Origin: Blautia sp.
GTDB taxonomy: Bacteria > Bacillota > Clostridia > Lachnospirales > Lachnospiraceae
NCBI GenBank assembly: GCA_017475035.1
Contig: JAFVGK010000066.1
Location: 1-64,000, forward strand
Direction of reading: 5' to 3'
DNA: 64,000 nt
Shown here: one piece after another, positions 54,060-62,323 of the stretch
How the letters are laid out: the number at the start of each line of letters is the position of its first letter
How positions within the stretch are numbered: the stretch's first letter is position 1
Translations under genes and position numbers: made by a program
Notes under the pieces: generated by a model
Database searches by the model: none
What the model was told of the DNA's origin: nothing
Seen by the model: only the letters and a program-made list of their open reading frames with translations

Positions 54060-55109
54060 TTATTTTTTGATATCTCCCCGATCCACAGCCAGGTAATAGC
54101 CGATCGCCCGCATTCTCTGGTCGAGGCAGGTTCTGCACTGGGCGGATTCGTCTCCGGTACAGATTTTATTATCATACAGTTCATATTTCTTACGTACGCC
54201 TGTCGGTGAAAGGTTCGGCATGACAACATTCGCCCCGGCTAAAATCCCAAGCTCCCTTCCCTTTGGGTGAATGGTGCCCAATGCGGTTGTAGCCGGCAGA
54301 AGTACCTGCGGATAAATCAGCCGTATCATGGACAGCAGAAACAGGGTCAGCTCCAGGGTTCCCGCCGCCATGCTGCCAAAGGGCGTGTCATGATGCGGGA
54401 TAAACGGGCCGATTCCACACATATCCGGGTGAAATTCTTCTACAAATTTCAGATCCTTTGCCAGTGTCTGTGCGGTCTGAAAAGGTGAGCCGACCATAAA
54501 GCCGCAGCCTGTCTGATATCCTGTCTCTTTCAGATGATACAGACAGCGGATCCGGTTCTCAAAAGACATCCGGGGCGGATGGAGTTTTGCGTAATGAATG
54601 GCATCCGCCGTCTCATGTCGGAGCAGATATCGATCCGCCCCGGCATCATGGAGAAAGCGATAGCTTTCAAGGCTGCGTTCTCCCATGGAAAGAGTCACCG
54701 CGCAATCCGGAAATTCCGTTTTGATCAGGGACACGATATCTCCCAGTACCTCGTCCGAATAAAATCCGTCCTCTCCGCCCTGAAGCACAAACGTACGGAA
54801 TCCCAGTCCATATCCTTCCCTGACGCAGGCGAGAATATCCTCCCGGGACAGGCGGTATCTCTGCACATTCGTATTACTGCGGCGAATTCCGCAATACAGA
54901 CAATCGTTCCGGCAGATATTGCTGATCTCAATCAGGCCTCTTGTATATACGGCGCTTCCGTAAATCGATTTGCGGACCTCCACAGCACGCTCTGCCAAAA
55001 GAGCGGCCGCTTCCTCATCTCTGTTCTCAATCAGCCGGGCATATTCTTTCTCTGATAAACAGTGATTTTCAGCCAGACATTCGATCAGTTCATGTATTTC
55101 CCCTGTCAT
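54060..55109 (-). CDS. hydE: [FeFe]-hydrogenase H-cluster maturase HydE
   Basis: A 349-residue radical SAM enzyme with C-x3-C-x2-C (CRNDCLYCGIR), RYRLSREDI, TFVLQGGED and LRHETAD landmarks of HydE. ATG 55109 overlaps the hydF stop by four bases (55106-55109), so it is used instead of the longer frame that enters hydF. It probably builds the dithiolate bridge of the H-cluster. Confidence 0.92.
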   Translation of the reverse strand: MTGEIHELIECLAENHCLSEKEYARLIENRDEEAAALLAERAVEVRKSIYGSAVYTRGLIEISNICRNDCLYCGIRRSNTNVQRYRLSREDILACVREGYGLGFRTFVLQGGEDGFYSDEVLGDIVSLIKTEFPDCAVTLSMGERSLESYRFLHDAGADRYLLRHETADAIHYAKLHPPRMSFENRIRCLYHLKETGYQTGCGFMVGSPFQTAQTLAKDLKFVEEFHPDMCGIGPFIPHHDTPFGSMAAGTLELTLFLLSMIRLIYPQVLLPATTALGTIHPKGRELGILAGANVVMPNLSPTGVRKKYELYDNKICTGDESAQCRTCLDQRMRAIGYYLAVDRGDIKK

Positions 55110-56302
55110 TCCTTTCTCCATTTCAGCTCCGGAAACATCTTCGTGCTTCGTTCCAGGATTCCCGTCATACGCGCGATGGCGATCCCATAATTCGTAAAAG
55201 GTATACCCTGGCTTACCGCAAGCTTCATGCGGTATTGCACAACGGTTTCCGTGAGCATACAGCCGCCGCAATGGATCACCAGGCTATAGGGAGAAAGATC
55301 CTCCGGGAAATCTCTGCCGGTACAGGTTTCGATCTGAATATCTTTTCCTGTATAACTGCGCAGCCAATTCGGAATCTTTACCGTACCGATATCGTTGCAC
55401 TGACGATGGTGCGTACATCCCTCCGCCATCAGCACACGATCCCGGTCCTTCAGCCGATCCACAGCTAAAGCGCCTTCCAGAGCGGGGCCAAGAAACCCTT
55501 TATACCTGGCCATCAGAATAGAAAATGAGGTCAGCGGGATTTCCTCCGGGACCATGGCATCCACTTTTCGAAACACCTGACTGTCGGTGACAACGACAGC
55601 AGGGGGCTGCGCCAGCTTTTTCAGTGCCTGCTCCAGTTCCGTCTCCCTTGTAACAAGGGGCAGCGCGCCGGCATCCAGAAGATCCCGGATCGTTTGCTGC
55701 TGGGGCAGGATCAGACGTCCTTTCGGCGCGGACTCATCCATGGGACATACCAGAACCGCCACATCGCCTTCCTTAACCAGATCCCCCACCAGTTTTCGTG
55801 TATTTCTCTCCGGAACAATCCTGGCCAGACGCTCCTTCAATTCTCCGATATTTGCCCCTGTACGGGCGCTTACAGGAAAACCGCCTTCCCGGGGAGGCAT
55901 GGCTTCGGGAGAATCCGCTTTGTTCCAGGCTATCAGATACGGCAAAGACCGTTCCCTCATTTTCTCAAGCAATTCCCGGTCTTCCTGCCGCAGCCCCACT
56001 GTCCCGTCCACAACCAGAACGGCAATATCACAGCGGTTCAAAGCATCCATCGTACGCCGGATCCGCAGTTCACCCAAAGCTCCTTCATCGTCAAAGCCAG
56101 GCGTATCAATCATCACCACCGGTCCCAGAGGCAAAAGCTCCATCGCTTTCAGAACAGGGTCCGTGGTCGTACCCTGGATTTCTGACACAATTGATAGCGA
56201 TTGACCGGTCACCGCATTCACCAGGCTTGATTTTCCCGCATTCCGGCAGCCAAAAAAACCGATGTGCGTCCGCTGCCCTGAAGGGGTTTCATTTAAACTC
56301 AT
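55106..56302 (-). CDS. hydF: [FeFe]-hydrogenase maturation GTPase HydF
   Basis: A 398-residue protein. Residues 1-170 are a GTPase domain (GCRNAGKSSLVN, DTPGFDDEG, NKAD); the C-terminal half carries the [4Fe-4S] ligands CTHH and HCGGC of HydF. It is the scaffold on which the H-cluster precursor is assembled. ATG 56302 follows AGGAG. A leader element (copy E) lies directly upstream. Confidence 0.93.
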   Translation of the reverse strand: MSLNETPSGQRTHIGFFGCRNAGKSSLVNAVTGQSLSIVSEIQGTTTDPVLKAMELLPLGPVVMIDTPGFDDEGALGELRIRRTMDALNRCDIAVLVVDGTVGLRQEDRELLEKMRERSLPYLIAWNKADSPEAMPPREGGFPVSARTGANIGELKERLARIVPERNTRKLVGDLVKEGDVAVLVCPMDESAPKGRLILPQQQTIRDLLDAGALPLVTRETELEQALKKLAQPPAVVVTDSQVFRKVDAMVPEEIPLTSFSILMARYKGFLGPALEGALAVDRLKDRDRVLMAEGCTHHRQCNDIGTVKIPNWLRSYTGKDIQIETCTGRDFPEDLSPYSLVIHCGGCMLTETVVQYRMKLAVSQGIPFTNYGIAIARMTGILERSTKMFPELKWRKE

Positions 56303-56331
56303 CTCTATTTCTCCTCATACAATGCTGATTG

Positions 56332-56398
56332 TAAAACGAAATACCGACCGGATGACTATTTTGCTGCCTGTCACGCTCCGGAACAAAATATGTCCCCC
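56332..56398 (-). repeat. dispersed leader element, copy E (before hydF)
   Basis: Outer stem CAAAATATGTC (56384-56394) with GACTATTTTG (56354-56363), with a different inner loop from copies A-C. It ends about 25 bp before hydF. Confidence 0.75.
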
Positions 56399-56418
56399 GA
56401 AAGTCATTCCTCAGATAC

Positions 56419-56457
56419 AAAAAAGCCGCCATATCTCCTGGTTAAGATACGGCGGCT
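56419..56457 (-). terminator. intrinsic terminator after the candidate small RNA
   Basis: A 12-bp stem with one mismatch on the DNA (a G-U pair in minus-strand RNA), AGCCGCC-TATC, followed by TTTTTT on the minus strand. Confidence 0.75.
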
Positions 56458-56646
56458 GCTTAAGCATACCTATAGAAGCGCACGGACAGCATCGCTCCTT
56501 TTCCGGATCAGACACTTGCTCTCTGACACACGGAACGCGAAAATCAAAGCTTACGTATGCGTGCGCGACTTACATCGCAATCTTTCATCTCAAGCCAAAA
56601 GCAGGAGGCATCCATCCACCTCTTCCGGATTTTGACGTCAGGATAT
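56419..56646 (-). ncRNA. candidate structured small RNA upstream of hydF
   Basis: A promoter-like TTGTAA-18-TACTAT (56682-56653, minus) is followed by ~225 bases with no good ORF, several possible hairpins (TTCCG-TCAGA...TCTGA-CGGAA; GCATAC with GTATGC) and a strong intrinsic terminator at 56419-56457. Two near-identical 14-bp direct repeats (56687-56700 and 56706-56719) lie just upstream of the -35. I could not match it to a known RNA family. Confidence 0.4.
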
Positions 56647-56768
56647 ATCAATATAGTATTTTTAATATTATTTGAATTACAAAAATTTATAGTATGCGCA
56701 CAAACTTATAGCATGCGTATGAATTTACTACGGAATCATGCCGCTTGCAGCGGCGTAAATCCGGCGCA

Positions 56769-56805
56769 GTAAACGAATCAAAAGGCAGGCATTTTATTCG
56801 TTTAC
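56769..56805. other. inverted repeat after the TM1266-like gene
   Basis: GTAAACGAAT (56769-56778) and ATTCGTTTAC (56796-56805), a 10-bp stem with a 17-base loop, 35 bp after the stop of the regulator gene. Possible terminator without T-tract. The rest of 56458-56839 apart from the RNA promoter region holds no recognisable gene. Confidence 0.4.
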
Positions 56806-56839
56806 CATAAATGTTTCCGCATGCCCGGGCACAGCTGCC

Positions 56840-57085
56840 TTAAGCCTTTGAATAAGTCGCTTTTGCGCTGATGCCATCCAGACGGCCCAAAGCTCCCGTC
56901 AGGGCATTAATTTCATCATTCGGCGCATCGATCGCTACACAGATGATATTCATATTTTTCTTGCGGTAAGGAATGCCCATACGCCCGATAATGTACTGTC
57001 CATATTGATGAAGTAGTTCATTCAGTGCGCCTGCTGCCTCTTCGTTTTCTACAATAATACTGATCACTGCAACTCTATCATTCAT
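56840..57085 (-). CDS. TM1266-type iron-only hydrogenase system regulator
   Basis: An 81-residue ACT/NikR-like protein with VAVISIIVEN, LLHQYGQYIIGRMGIPYRKKNMNIICVAIDA and LTGALGRLDGI segments typical of the family found beside hydrogenase maturation genes. It likely acts as a small regulatory protein of that system; no DNA-binding domain is visible. ATG 57085 follows GAGGAGG. A leader element (copy F) is directly upstream. Confidence 0.85.
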   Translation of the reverse strand: MNDRVAVISIIVENEEAAGALNELLHQYGQYIIGRMGIPYRKKNMNIICVAIDAPNDEINALTGALGRLDGISAKATYSKA

Positions 57086-57123
57086 CTTGATCCTCCTCTT
57101 TCAGAGCTTTCCTTCCATAACAC

Positions 57124-57206
57124 GGTTTTGTACGTTTCACCATTGTCTCCGGATCCTGATTTTATCGCTTCGGCAATTGAACTGCCAAAAACAAAATCAG
57201 TCTCCT
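57124..57206 (-). repeat. dispersed leader element, copy F (before the TM1266-like gene)
   Basis: The outer stem is now ACAAAATCAG with CTGATTTTATC (57191-57200, 57156-57166) and the inner hairpin GGCA/TGCC, both altered compared with copies A-C but still pairing. It ends in the usual GTACAAAAC. Confidence 0.7.
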
Positions 57207-57369
57207 TTTCTTTTGGAGTTTTTCTATCGTAACATATCCCCGGGGCGAATGCAAGAAAAACAAATCAAAACCATCTATCCATTCCATTTTATATTCAGAT
57301 GCCTGTCTTTCACCAACGGTTTATGCGCATACTCTGATTCAGTGATTCGTCAAAGCAGACTGCCGCACC

Positions 57370-57471
57370 TTATACATCCGTGATATAGTGGAATTCATCG
57401 ATGAGCCTGCGTCCGCCGCCCCACATCCGGGGCTCGTAACAGGGATTAACCTTAACAATCTGCTTTTTCAT
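57370..57471 (-). pseudogene. N-terminal stub of a mannose-6-phosphate isomerase
   Basis: A 33-codon frame starting at ATG 57471 with AAGGAG upstream, reading MKKQIVKVNPCYEPRMWGGG and ending after ITDV. The WGG segment matches the start of class I phosphomannose isomerases, which are some 300 residues long. The remainder is missing, so it is a remnant. Confidence 0.55.
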
Positions 57472-57490
57472 AATTCTCCTTGATATCACC

Positions 57491-58438
57491 TTATTTCTCT
57501 GCAAAGGAATCAAAAGGCAGACATGTCTGCCCGTCAATCCATGATTTTTGAGGAACGTCGTGGATTTTATCGCCATCCATATAATTGCCGATCAAGAACG
57601 GTGATCCGGGATCGTGCAGGCTGCTTTGCGCCAGCACCTTTTCCGATTCCGCATTTGCGTAGCAGTATCTGCACAGATGCCTGCAGGTGTTGTAAGCGCC
57701 GATGTCACAGGCAAGGTAACATGCGCATTCCGCTCTTGCGCCTTTTCTTTTCGGTACGTTTAACCGCCTGCCGATCGCCTTCTCATAGTCACTGATCCGC
57801 ATACAGCCGCCGCAATCGGCTCCGAAGGATGCAAGCCCGTCACCCTCGGCGCAGGGCTTAACCGTCATTCCGTGGTCAGAAGCGATCATTATAAGCTCCT
57901 TGCCCAGCGCCAGCCGCTGTTCTTTCGTGACCTCCCGTGCTTCCGGGAAGTTTCGCCTGACCTTCGGATAAAGATCGATGAAGCTGATAACCGCTGTTTC
58001 TGTACATCCGTCCAGTGCAGAAGAGATCCGCTCAAAAGCGCGAATATGATAGTCCATCGTGTACCGCTCTGAAATGAAGATCGGATCGTACCGCCAGCCT
58101 ATGGAATTCAGACCAACTATTACCGAAAGCCTTTTGAAATCGTCAAGAAGACGATGCTTGTCGGGCACATTCGGTTCAATGTCCCGTCCATAGGGCGTGA
58201 TGGTAACGAACCAGTACTGCCCATAAGCCTTCAGCAGATCCATGTACGGAAACATTGGAGAGGGATTCTTTGTGCAAAAGCCGATGACATCCACCACGGA
58301 CGGATCAAGACGATAACGGCTGACCTGATTTGGATTATAGGGATTGCGGACACAGACAAAGCCTTCCTTCAGCCTGTTTGCAAACCATTCCGCATAGAAG
58401 GCAGGGATGTCGGTTCTCTGCCCGGTATTGATAATCAT
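57491..58438 (-). CDS. DUF1848 family protein
   Basis: A 315-residue protein with the family opening MIINTGQRTDIPAFYAEW and FCTKNPSPM, and a Cys-rich C-terminal part (CGGC, CACYLACDIGAYNTC, CRYCYAN) suggestive of an iron-sulfur or metal site. Function unknown. Its start overlaps the stop of the upstream 70-residue gene by four bases. Confidence 0.85.
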   Translation of the reverse strand: MIINTGQRTDIPAFYAEWFANRLKEGFVCVRNPYNPNQVSRYRLDPSVVDVIGFCTKNPSPMFPYMDLLKAYGQYWFVTITPYGRDIEPNVPDKHRLLDDFKRLSVIVGLNSIGWRYDPIFISERYTMDYHIRAFERISSALDGCTETAVISFIDLYPKVRRNFPEAREVTKEQRLALGKELIMIASDHGMTVKPCAEGDGLASFGADCGGCMRISDYEKAIGRRLNVPKRKGARAECACYLACDIGAYNTCRHLCRYCYANAESEKVLAQSSLHDPGSPFLIGNYMDGDKIHDVPQKSWIDGQTCLPFDSFAEK

Positions 58439-58647
58439 TTCTTCTCACCGTCCTGGTAACTGATCGTAATGCTTGCCGGCTTCTTATATGCCGAAAACTT
58501 ATTCAACCGCTTCTTCGATGCGCGGAAAGTCACGCAGATCTGAACCACACCTTCACGAACAACATCCCTCTGTGTAGTTCCGGCTTCCGCAGCACCTCCG
58601 CTGTCTGCCTCCACATCCGATAAACTCACAGAATAAGAGGCAGGCAT
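58435..58647 (-). CDS. short phage-tail-like protein fragment (DUF6711-like)
   Basis: A 70-residue protein with MPASYSVSLSDVEADSGG, a central TQRDVVREGVVQICVTF and PASITISYQDG, which resemble small prophage tail-region proteins that are normally longer (about 110-120 residues). No other phage gene is nearby, so it looks like a leftover joined to the DUF1848 gene. It has a good consensus promoter at 58736-58765 and ATGA coupling to the next gene, so it may still be expressed. Confidence 0.5.
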   Translation of the reverse strand: MPASYSVSLSDVEADSGGAAEAGTTQRDVVREGVVQICVTFRASKKRLNKFSAYKKPASITISYQDGEKK

Positions 58648-58735
58648 CGGGATATTCTCATAATAAAAACAAGATACTGCAGATGAGCCATCTTACCTGC
58701 CTCCAAAACAAGCTGTTTTTCTTTTGTCTGATTGA

Positions 58736-58765
58736 ATTATACAAAATGTCTCTTACAATGTCCAA
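58736..58765 (-). promoter_or_regulatory. predicted promoter of the 58647-57491 gene pair
   Basis: TTGGAC (58765-58760), 18-bp spacer, TATAAT (58741-58736), minus strand, about 88 bp before ATG 58647. Confidence 0.6.
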
Positions 58766-58877
58766 TCGAAATATTCTATACTTAATTTAATAAAATAGCG
58801 AGGTTTTTTTCATCCCATTTGCTTTTTCTTACATTGACAATATCCCTATGGGTCTCCAATATCATAATATCGTCGGT

Positions 58878-60143
58878 TCATACCTGCTGTTTCTTCTTAC
58901 GAATACGATATTGATAATCCGGTATTCCCCGTATTCCATCATTAAGGATTTTATTTCCCAGGTACTTAAAGCTTCCATCCTCCGCAAAACGTACTGTCAG
59001 TTCGTGAGTTATGACTGCATCATCGCAGATAACCATGTCACAAACTGCCTCAACCGTTAATGTCACCGTTCCATCACCATTTTCTTTAATATCAGTAACT
59101 TCCGGCAAAGCAGTTCCAAAAAATGTGGGAGCATAATTGAAGCACCCGAGTCTCACCCAGAAGTAAGTCTGATTTTCCTCATCAAACGATGCATATTCCC
59201 GTATCTGCTCCACTGTTATTGGCAGATACTCCATAATCAGACTTTCAAATTCCTTCTTTGGAATTCCAACCGGGTAATCCTCCGGATCGAGCTTAACTCC
59301 ATATTTCATTGCATACAGATATTCATACACCCCGTTGAAGTCTATTTCGTTCATATGGTCTGCGTCCCAATTCGAACATAAAAGATTATTTCCCTGATAG
59401 CCAAGACCCCTCACGCATCTTTCAGACATTTCACGCTGTTCTTCTGTCATTGGCTTTACTCTGATCAGGCAGCTTCCATCCATGATCTCATTGACCGCCG
59501 GAGGCTCCGGCACGCATAACTCATAACAGAACCAACCTTTATTCGTATATTTCCAGGTCTTTATTCTGGTGTGGGATATGCAGGACATTTCCGGCTTACC
59601 CTTCTTACTCCATATGCTTCTTGAACTTACAACATACATATCTGTACCATCAAAACAGAATTTCATTCTGCCTATGCCACCATCATCATGTATCTCGTAA
59701 ATTACCACAGAACCGCTTTCTCCGGCTATGCAATTTACAAGAAAAGTATTCACGCTTTCATAATTTTCCATATTTGAGTATGTCACCAATACAGCAACAG
59801 GATATCCTGTTTCCTTCAGTTTTTTCTGTAATTCAAAAATAATATCATCTGTTAAAACGACATTGGATGCAGTTCCTTTATCTGCTGCGTTGTATATCTC
59901 ATAAATATGTTCCATCATCGCGCTGCAGTCATTCTCAGCTTCTTTCCTTTCCTGCTCGTCTATCGGAAGGTCATAGCCTTTTTCCCATTGTTCTTCAGCC
60001 TCTTTTTCGCCAGCTTTTGTTTCCACTATGGAAGATACTTCTTCCGTGGATGCATCACCGCACCTGAAAATGCTAAATATCAGTACAAAATTAATTACTG
60101 CCAAACCGCCTTTCCAGAACCAGGCTGTCCTTCCCGACAACAT
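58878..60143 (-). CDS. uncharacterised exported protein beside the PBP
   Basis: A 421-residue protein with an N-terminal hydrophobic segment (AVINFVLIFSIFRCGD) that could be a lipobox-type signal (C at residue 28), and no recognised domain. It overlaps the end of the PBP2a-like gene by 53 bp, so the two are co-translated. I do not recognise its function; its position suggests an accessory surface protein to the penicillin-binding protein. Confidence 0.7.
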   Translation of the reverse strand: MLSGRTAWFWKGGLAVINFVLIFSIFRCGDASTEEVSSIVETKAGEKEAEEQWEKGYDLPIDEQERKEAENDCSAMMEHIYEIYNAADKGTASNVVLTDDIIFELQKKLKETGYPVAVLVTYSNMENYESVNTFLVNCIAGESGSVVIYEIHDDGGIGRMKFCFDGTDMYVVSSRSIWSKKGKPEMSCISHTRIKTWKYTNKGWFCYELCVPEPPAVNEIMDGSCLIRVKPMTEEQREMSERCVRGLGYQGNNLLCSNWDADHMNEIDFNGVYEYLYAMKYGVKLDPEDYPVGIPKKEFESLIMEYLPITVEQIREYASFDEENQTYFWVRLGCFNYAPTFFGTALPEVTDIKENGDGTVTLTVEAVCDMVICDDAVITHELTVRFAEDGSFKYLGNKILNDGIRGIPDYQYRIRKKKQQV

Positions 60144-62199
60144 ATCCGCTTCCCCCTTTTTCTTTTACATCTTCTACCATACTAATGATCAATGTAGGAT
60201 ATTTTACATCTTTCTGTGCTGTGCAGATAGCAAACCATCCTAATTCTGTGCCGGACATATCCTCTTTCGATGCCTTAATCTCTGCTGTTCCTGTCTTTCC
60301 TGCCAGCACTATATCGTCTCGATGGGCTCCATATCCGGTTCCGTCAGGATCATTTACAACCTTCTTTGTTCCTTCCAGAACAAGATTCGCTGTTTTTTCT
60401 GAAAATGCTTCTGCAATCCAGTATTCAGGCATTACCTCTTTTTGATAAACCAGATACGGTTTTATGATGTTTCCATCATTACAGAAGGCAGAATAGATGC
60501 AGGCCATATGTAGCGGGTTCACCAGAACCTGGCCCTGCCCGTAACCGCTGTCAGCTAACTGTATTTCTGTTTCAATGCCCTCTGTATTAGAATACTGAGA
60601 TACTGACATTTTAATCTCAAAAGGGAGTTCCTCATTAAAACCAAGCCGGCTCAAAAAACTTTCAAGTACATCCGAACCGATTTTTAATGCTGCTTTCGCA
60701 AAATAAATATTGTCAGAATAAATCAAAGCATTCTCTAAAATAACCGGCTCATATGCATGAAGCGTTGTTACATAATAGGAACCCCACGAAGCATCATTCT
60801 GCCAGCTCATGCCTGCGTTCCCATAATCTTCCATCGGATCGATTGCTCCCGATTCCAGGCCGACCGCCGCGATAACAGGTTTGAATGTTGATCCCGGGCA
60901 CCACACTTGTCGGAATCGATTATACATTGGCTTATTCTCATCTTCATTAAGCGCAGTCCACTGTTCACTCGACAATCCGATAATAAAAACGTTATTATCA
61001 TAAGATGGCGTGCTGACCAAAGCCAATACCTCGCCGGTATATGGATTCATGGCTACTGAGCAGCTTTTATCTTCCTTAAACTGTTCATACAGGGAAACCT
61101 GCAAGCCGGCATCAATCGTAAGCTGAATATCCCGCCCATGCTGCACCGGAATATATGCCAGTTCTTCCTTTTCTTTCCCCTCCGGATTCACAATATAAAT
61201 TCTGCAGCCATTTTGACCTTTCAGCTCGTTCTCGAACAATCCCTCCATTCCACTTCTCCCGATTACACTATCAGCTGTATATCCTTCCCCTCCATGTTCC
61301 TCTAAATCCTCCGCGGTAACACTCTGAACATATCCGATCAGATGTGCAGCAGCTTCCTTTAATGGGTATTCACGCACTTCAACATCAGATATCATTACTC
61401 CCGGAATCTCCAGCAGTTTTTCATGCCTTTCATTCTCCCTTAGAGTTTCTTCATCCGGGCAGAAAGACATTAAGGCAATTTCTTCTACTTTTGGAATCGT
61501 CTTAACAGGAACGAAGTAATCATCCTTTACCCACTTTGCAGTCAGTTTCTTTTCTATCACTTCCGGTTCGGTTTCCAGCAGCTCGGCAATCTGTACTATT
61601 GATACCTCTTTGTTTACCAGCTTGCCTGGAACGATTCCAACCGAAGACGCTGTACCCTTTCCTGCAAGAACACGTCCATTCCTGTCCAGAATTTCTCCCC
61701 GCTCTGCCTGTGTAGTAGAAACCCGTACTTTATCAGACGAAGTCAGATTCGGAAAAATCAAGGAATCATCCCAGATCAGCTTATATCCTTCTTTGCTCTC
61801 CATAAAAGCTGCCTTGTTCTCAAAGCTGATATTTCCTGCTATTGTATCGAAGGAGGTCTGATAGGTTACCGTCTTTTTTTTCTTATCAAATGCAAGAATA
61901 TCAATCATTATATCGTTCACCTCAATGCCTTCATAAATCCCTGAGTTACGTTTTATAAAATCCTCCAGGCTGATGTTGTCAAAATCCTCAGTGTATATAA
62001 TTTCATACATCTTCCCATATTCCTTTTCCGGGATATAATTCATATACTCAACCAGTAATTCCTCCGGTGTTTTTCGATTATCTTCTTTTTTTAATATCCC
62101 TGCAGCCAAAAGCAATAAAAAAAACAATCCAATAACACTGATCGTGATTCTGAGAAAGATTCCTTTTATTCTCCTTCTCCTATATCTGTGATTTCTCAT
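60091..62199 (-). CDS. PBP2a-like penicillin-binding protein (class B3, low-affinity type)
   Basis: A 702-residue membrane-anchored transpeptidase. After one N-terminal membrane helix comes an NTF2-like MecA N-terminal domain (~45-150), a dimerisation region (AERGEILDRNGRVLA, GRSGMEGLFE), and the transpeptidase with S-x-x-K at S437-K440 (CPGSTFK), S-x-N at 495-497 (SDN) and KTG at 635-637. The MecA-type N-terminus places it among low-affinity PBPs of Firmicutes; resistance cannot be inferred from sequence alone. Two BlaI/MecI-type dyads overlap its promoter and leader, but no blaI/blaR1 is in the window. Confidence 0.88.
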   Translation of the reverse strand: MRNHRYRRRRIKGIFLRITISVIGLFFLLLLAAGILKKEDNRKTPEELLVEYMNYIPEKEYGKMYEIIYTEDFDNISLEDFIKRNSGIYEGIEVNDIMIDILAFDKKKKTVTYQTSFDTIAGNISFENKAAFMESKEGYKLIWDDSLIFPNLTSSDKVRVSTTQAERGEILDRNGRVLAGKGTASSVGIVPGKLVNKEVSIVQIAELLETEPEVIEKKLTAKWVKDDYFVPVKTIPKVEEIALMSFCPDEETLRENERHEKLLEIPGVMISDVEVREYPLKEAAAHLIGYVQSVTAEDLEEHGGEGYTADSVIGRSGMEGLFENELKGQNGCRIYIVNPEGKEKEELAYIPVQHGRDIQLTIDAGLQVSLYEQFKEDKSCSVAMNPYTGEVLALVSTPSYDNNVFIIGLSSEQWTALNEDENKPMYNRFRQVWCPGSTFKPVIAAVGLESGAIDPMEDYGNAGMSWQNDASWGSYYVTTLHAYEPVILENALIYSDNIYFAKAALKIGSDVLESFLSRLGFNEELPFEIKMSVSQYSNTEGIETEIQLADSGYGQGQVLVNPLHMACIYSAFCNDGNIIKPYLVYQKEVMPEYWIAEAFSEKTANLVLEGTKKVVNDPDGTGYGAHRDDIVLAGKTGTAEIKASKEDMSGTELGWFAICTAQKDVKYPTLIISMVEDVKEKGGSGYVVGKDSLVLERRFGSN

Positions 62200-62240
62200 A
62201 GCGTGTCTCCATTTTTTCTGATTGCAGCTGTATTTTAATT

Positions 62241-62256
62241 ATTACATGCGTAAGAT
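62241..62256. promoter_or_regulatory. BlaI/MecI-type operator, site 1
   Basis: ATTACATGCGTAAGAT, a TTACA-type dyad in the leader of the PBP gene. Confidence 0.55.
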
Positions 62257-62294
62257 ATCTGGATAAAAAAAATTCCCGCATCCCGTTCAGTTAT

Positions 62295-62323
62295 ATATTA
62301 CATCTGTAAGATATAAAAATCAA
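62295..62323 (-). promoter_or_regulatory. predicted promoter of the PBP2a-like gene
   Basis: TTGATT (62323-62318), 17-bp spacer, TAATAT (62300-62295), minus strand. Operator site 2 lies across its spacer and -10. Confidence 0.6.
62297..62312. promoter_or_regulatory. BlaI/MecI-type operator, site 2
   Basis: ATTACATCTGTAAGAT contains the perfect dyad TTACA-TC-TGTAA used by BlaI/MecI repressors and matches site 1 at 14 of 16 positions, 56 bp away. The surrounding 62200-62663 gap contains only these sites, one unrecognised open frame (62291-62521, minus) that overlaps the promoter, and an inverted repeat AAGCCTGCAG/CTGCAGGCTT (62570-62610). Confidence 0.65.
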
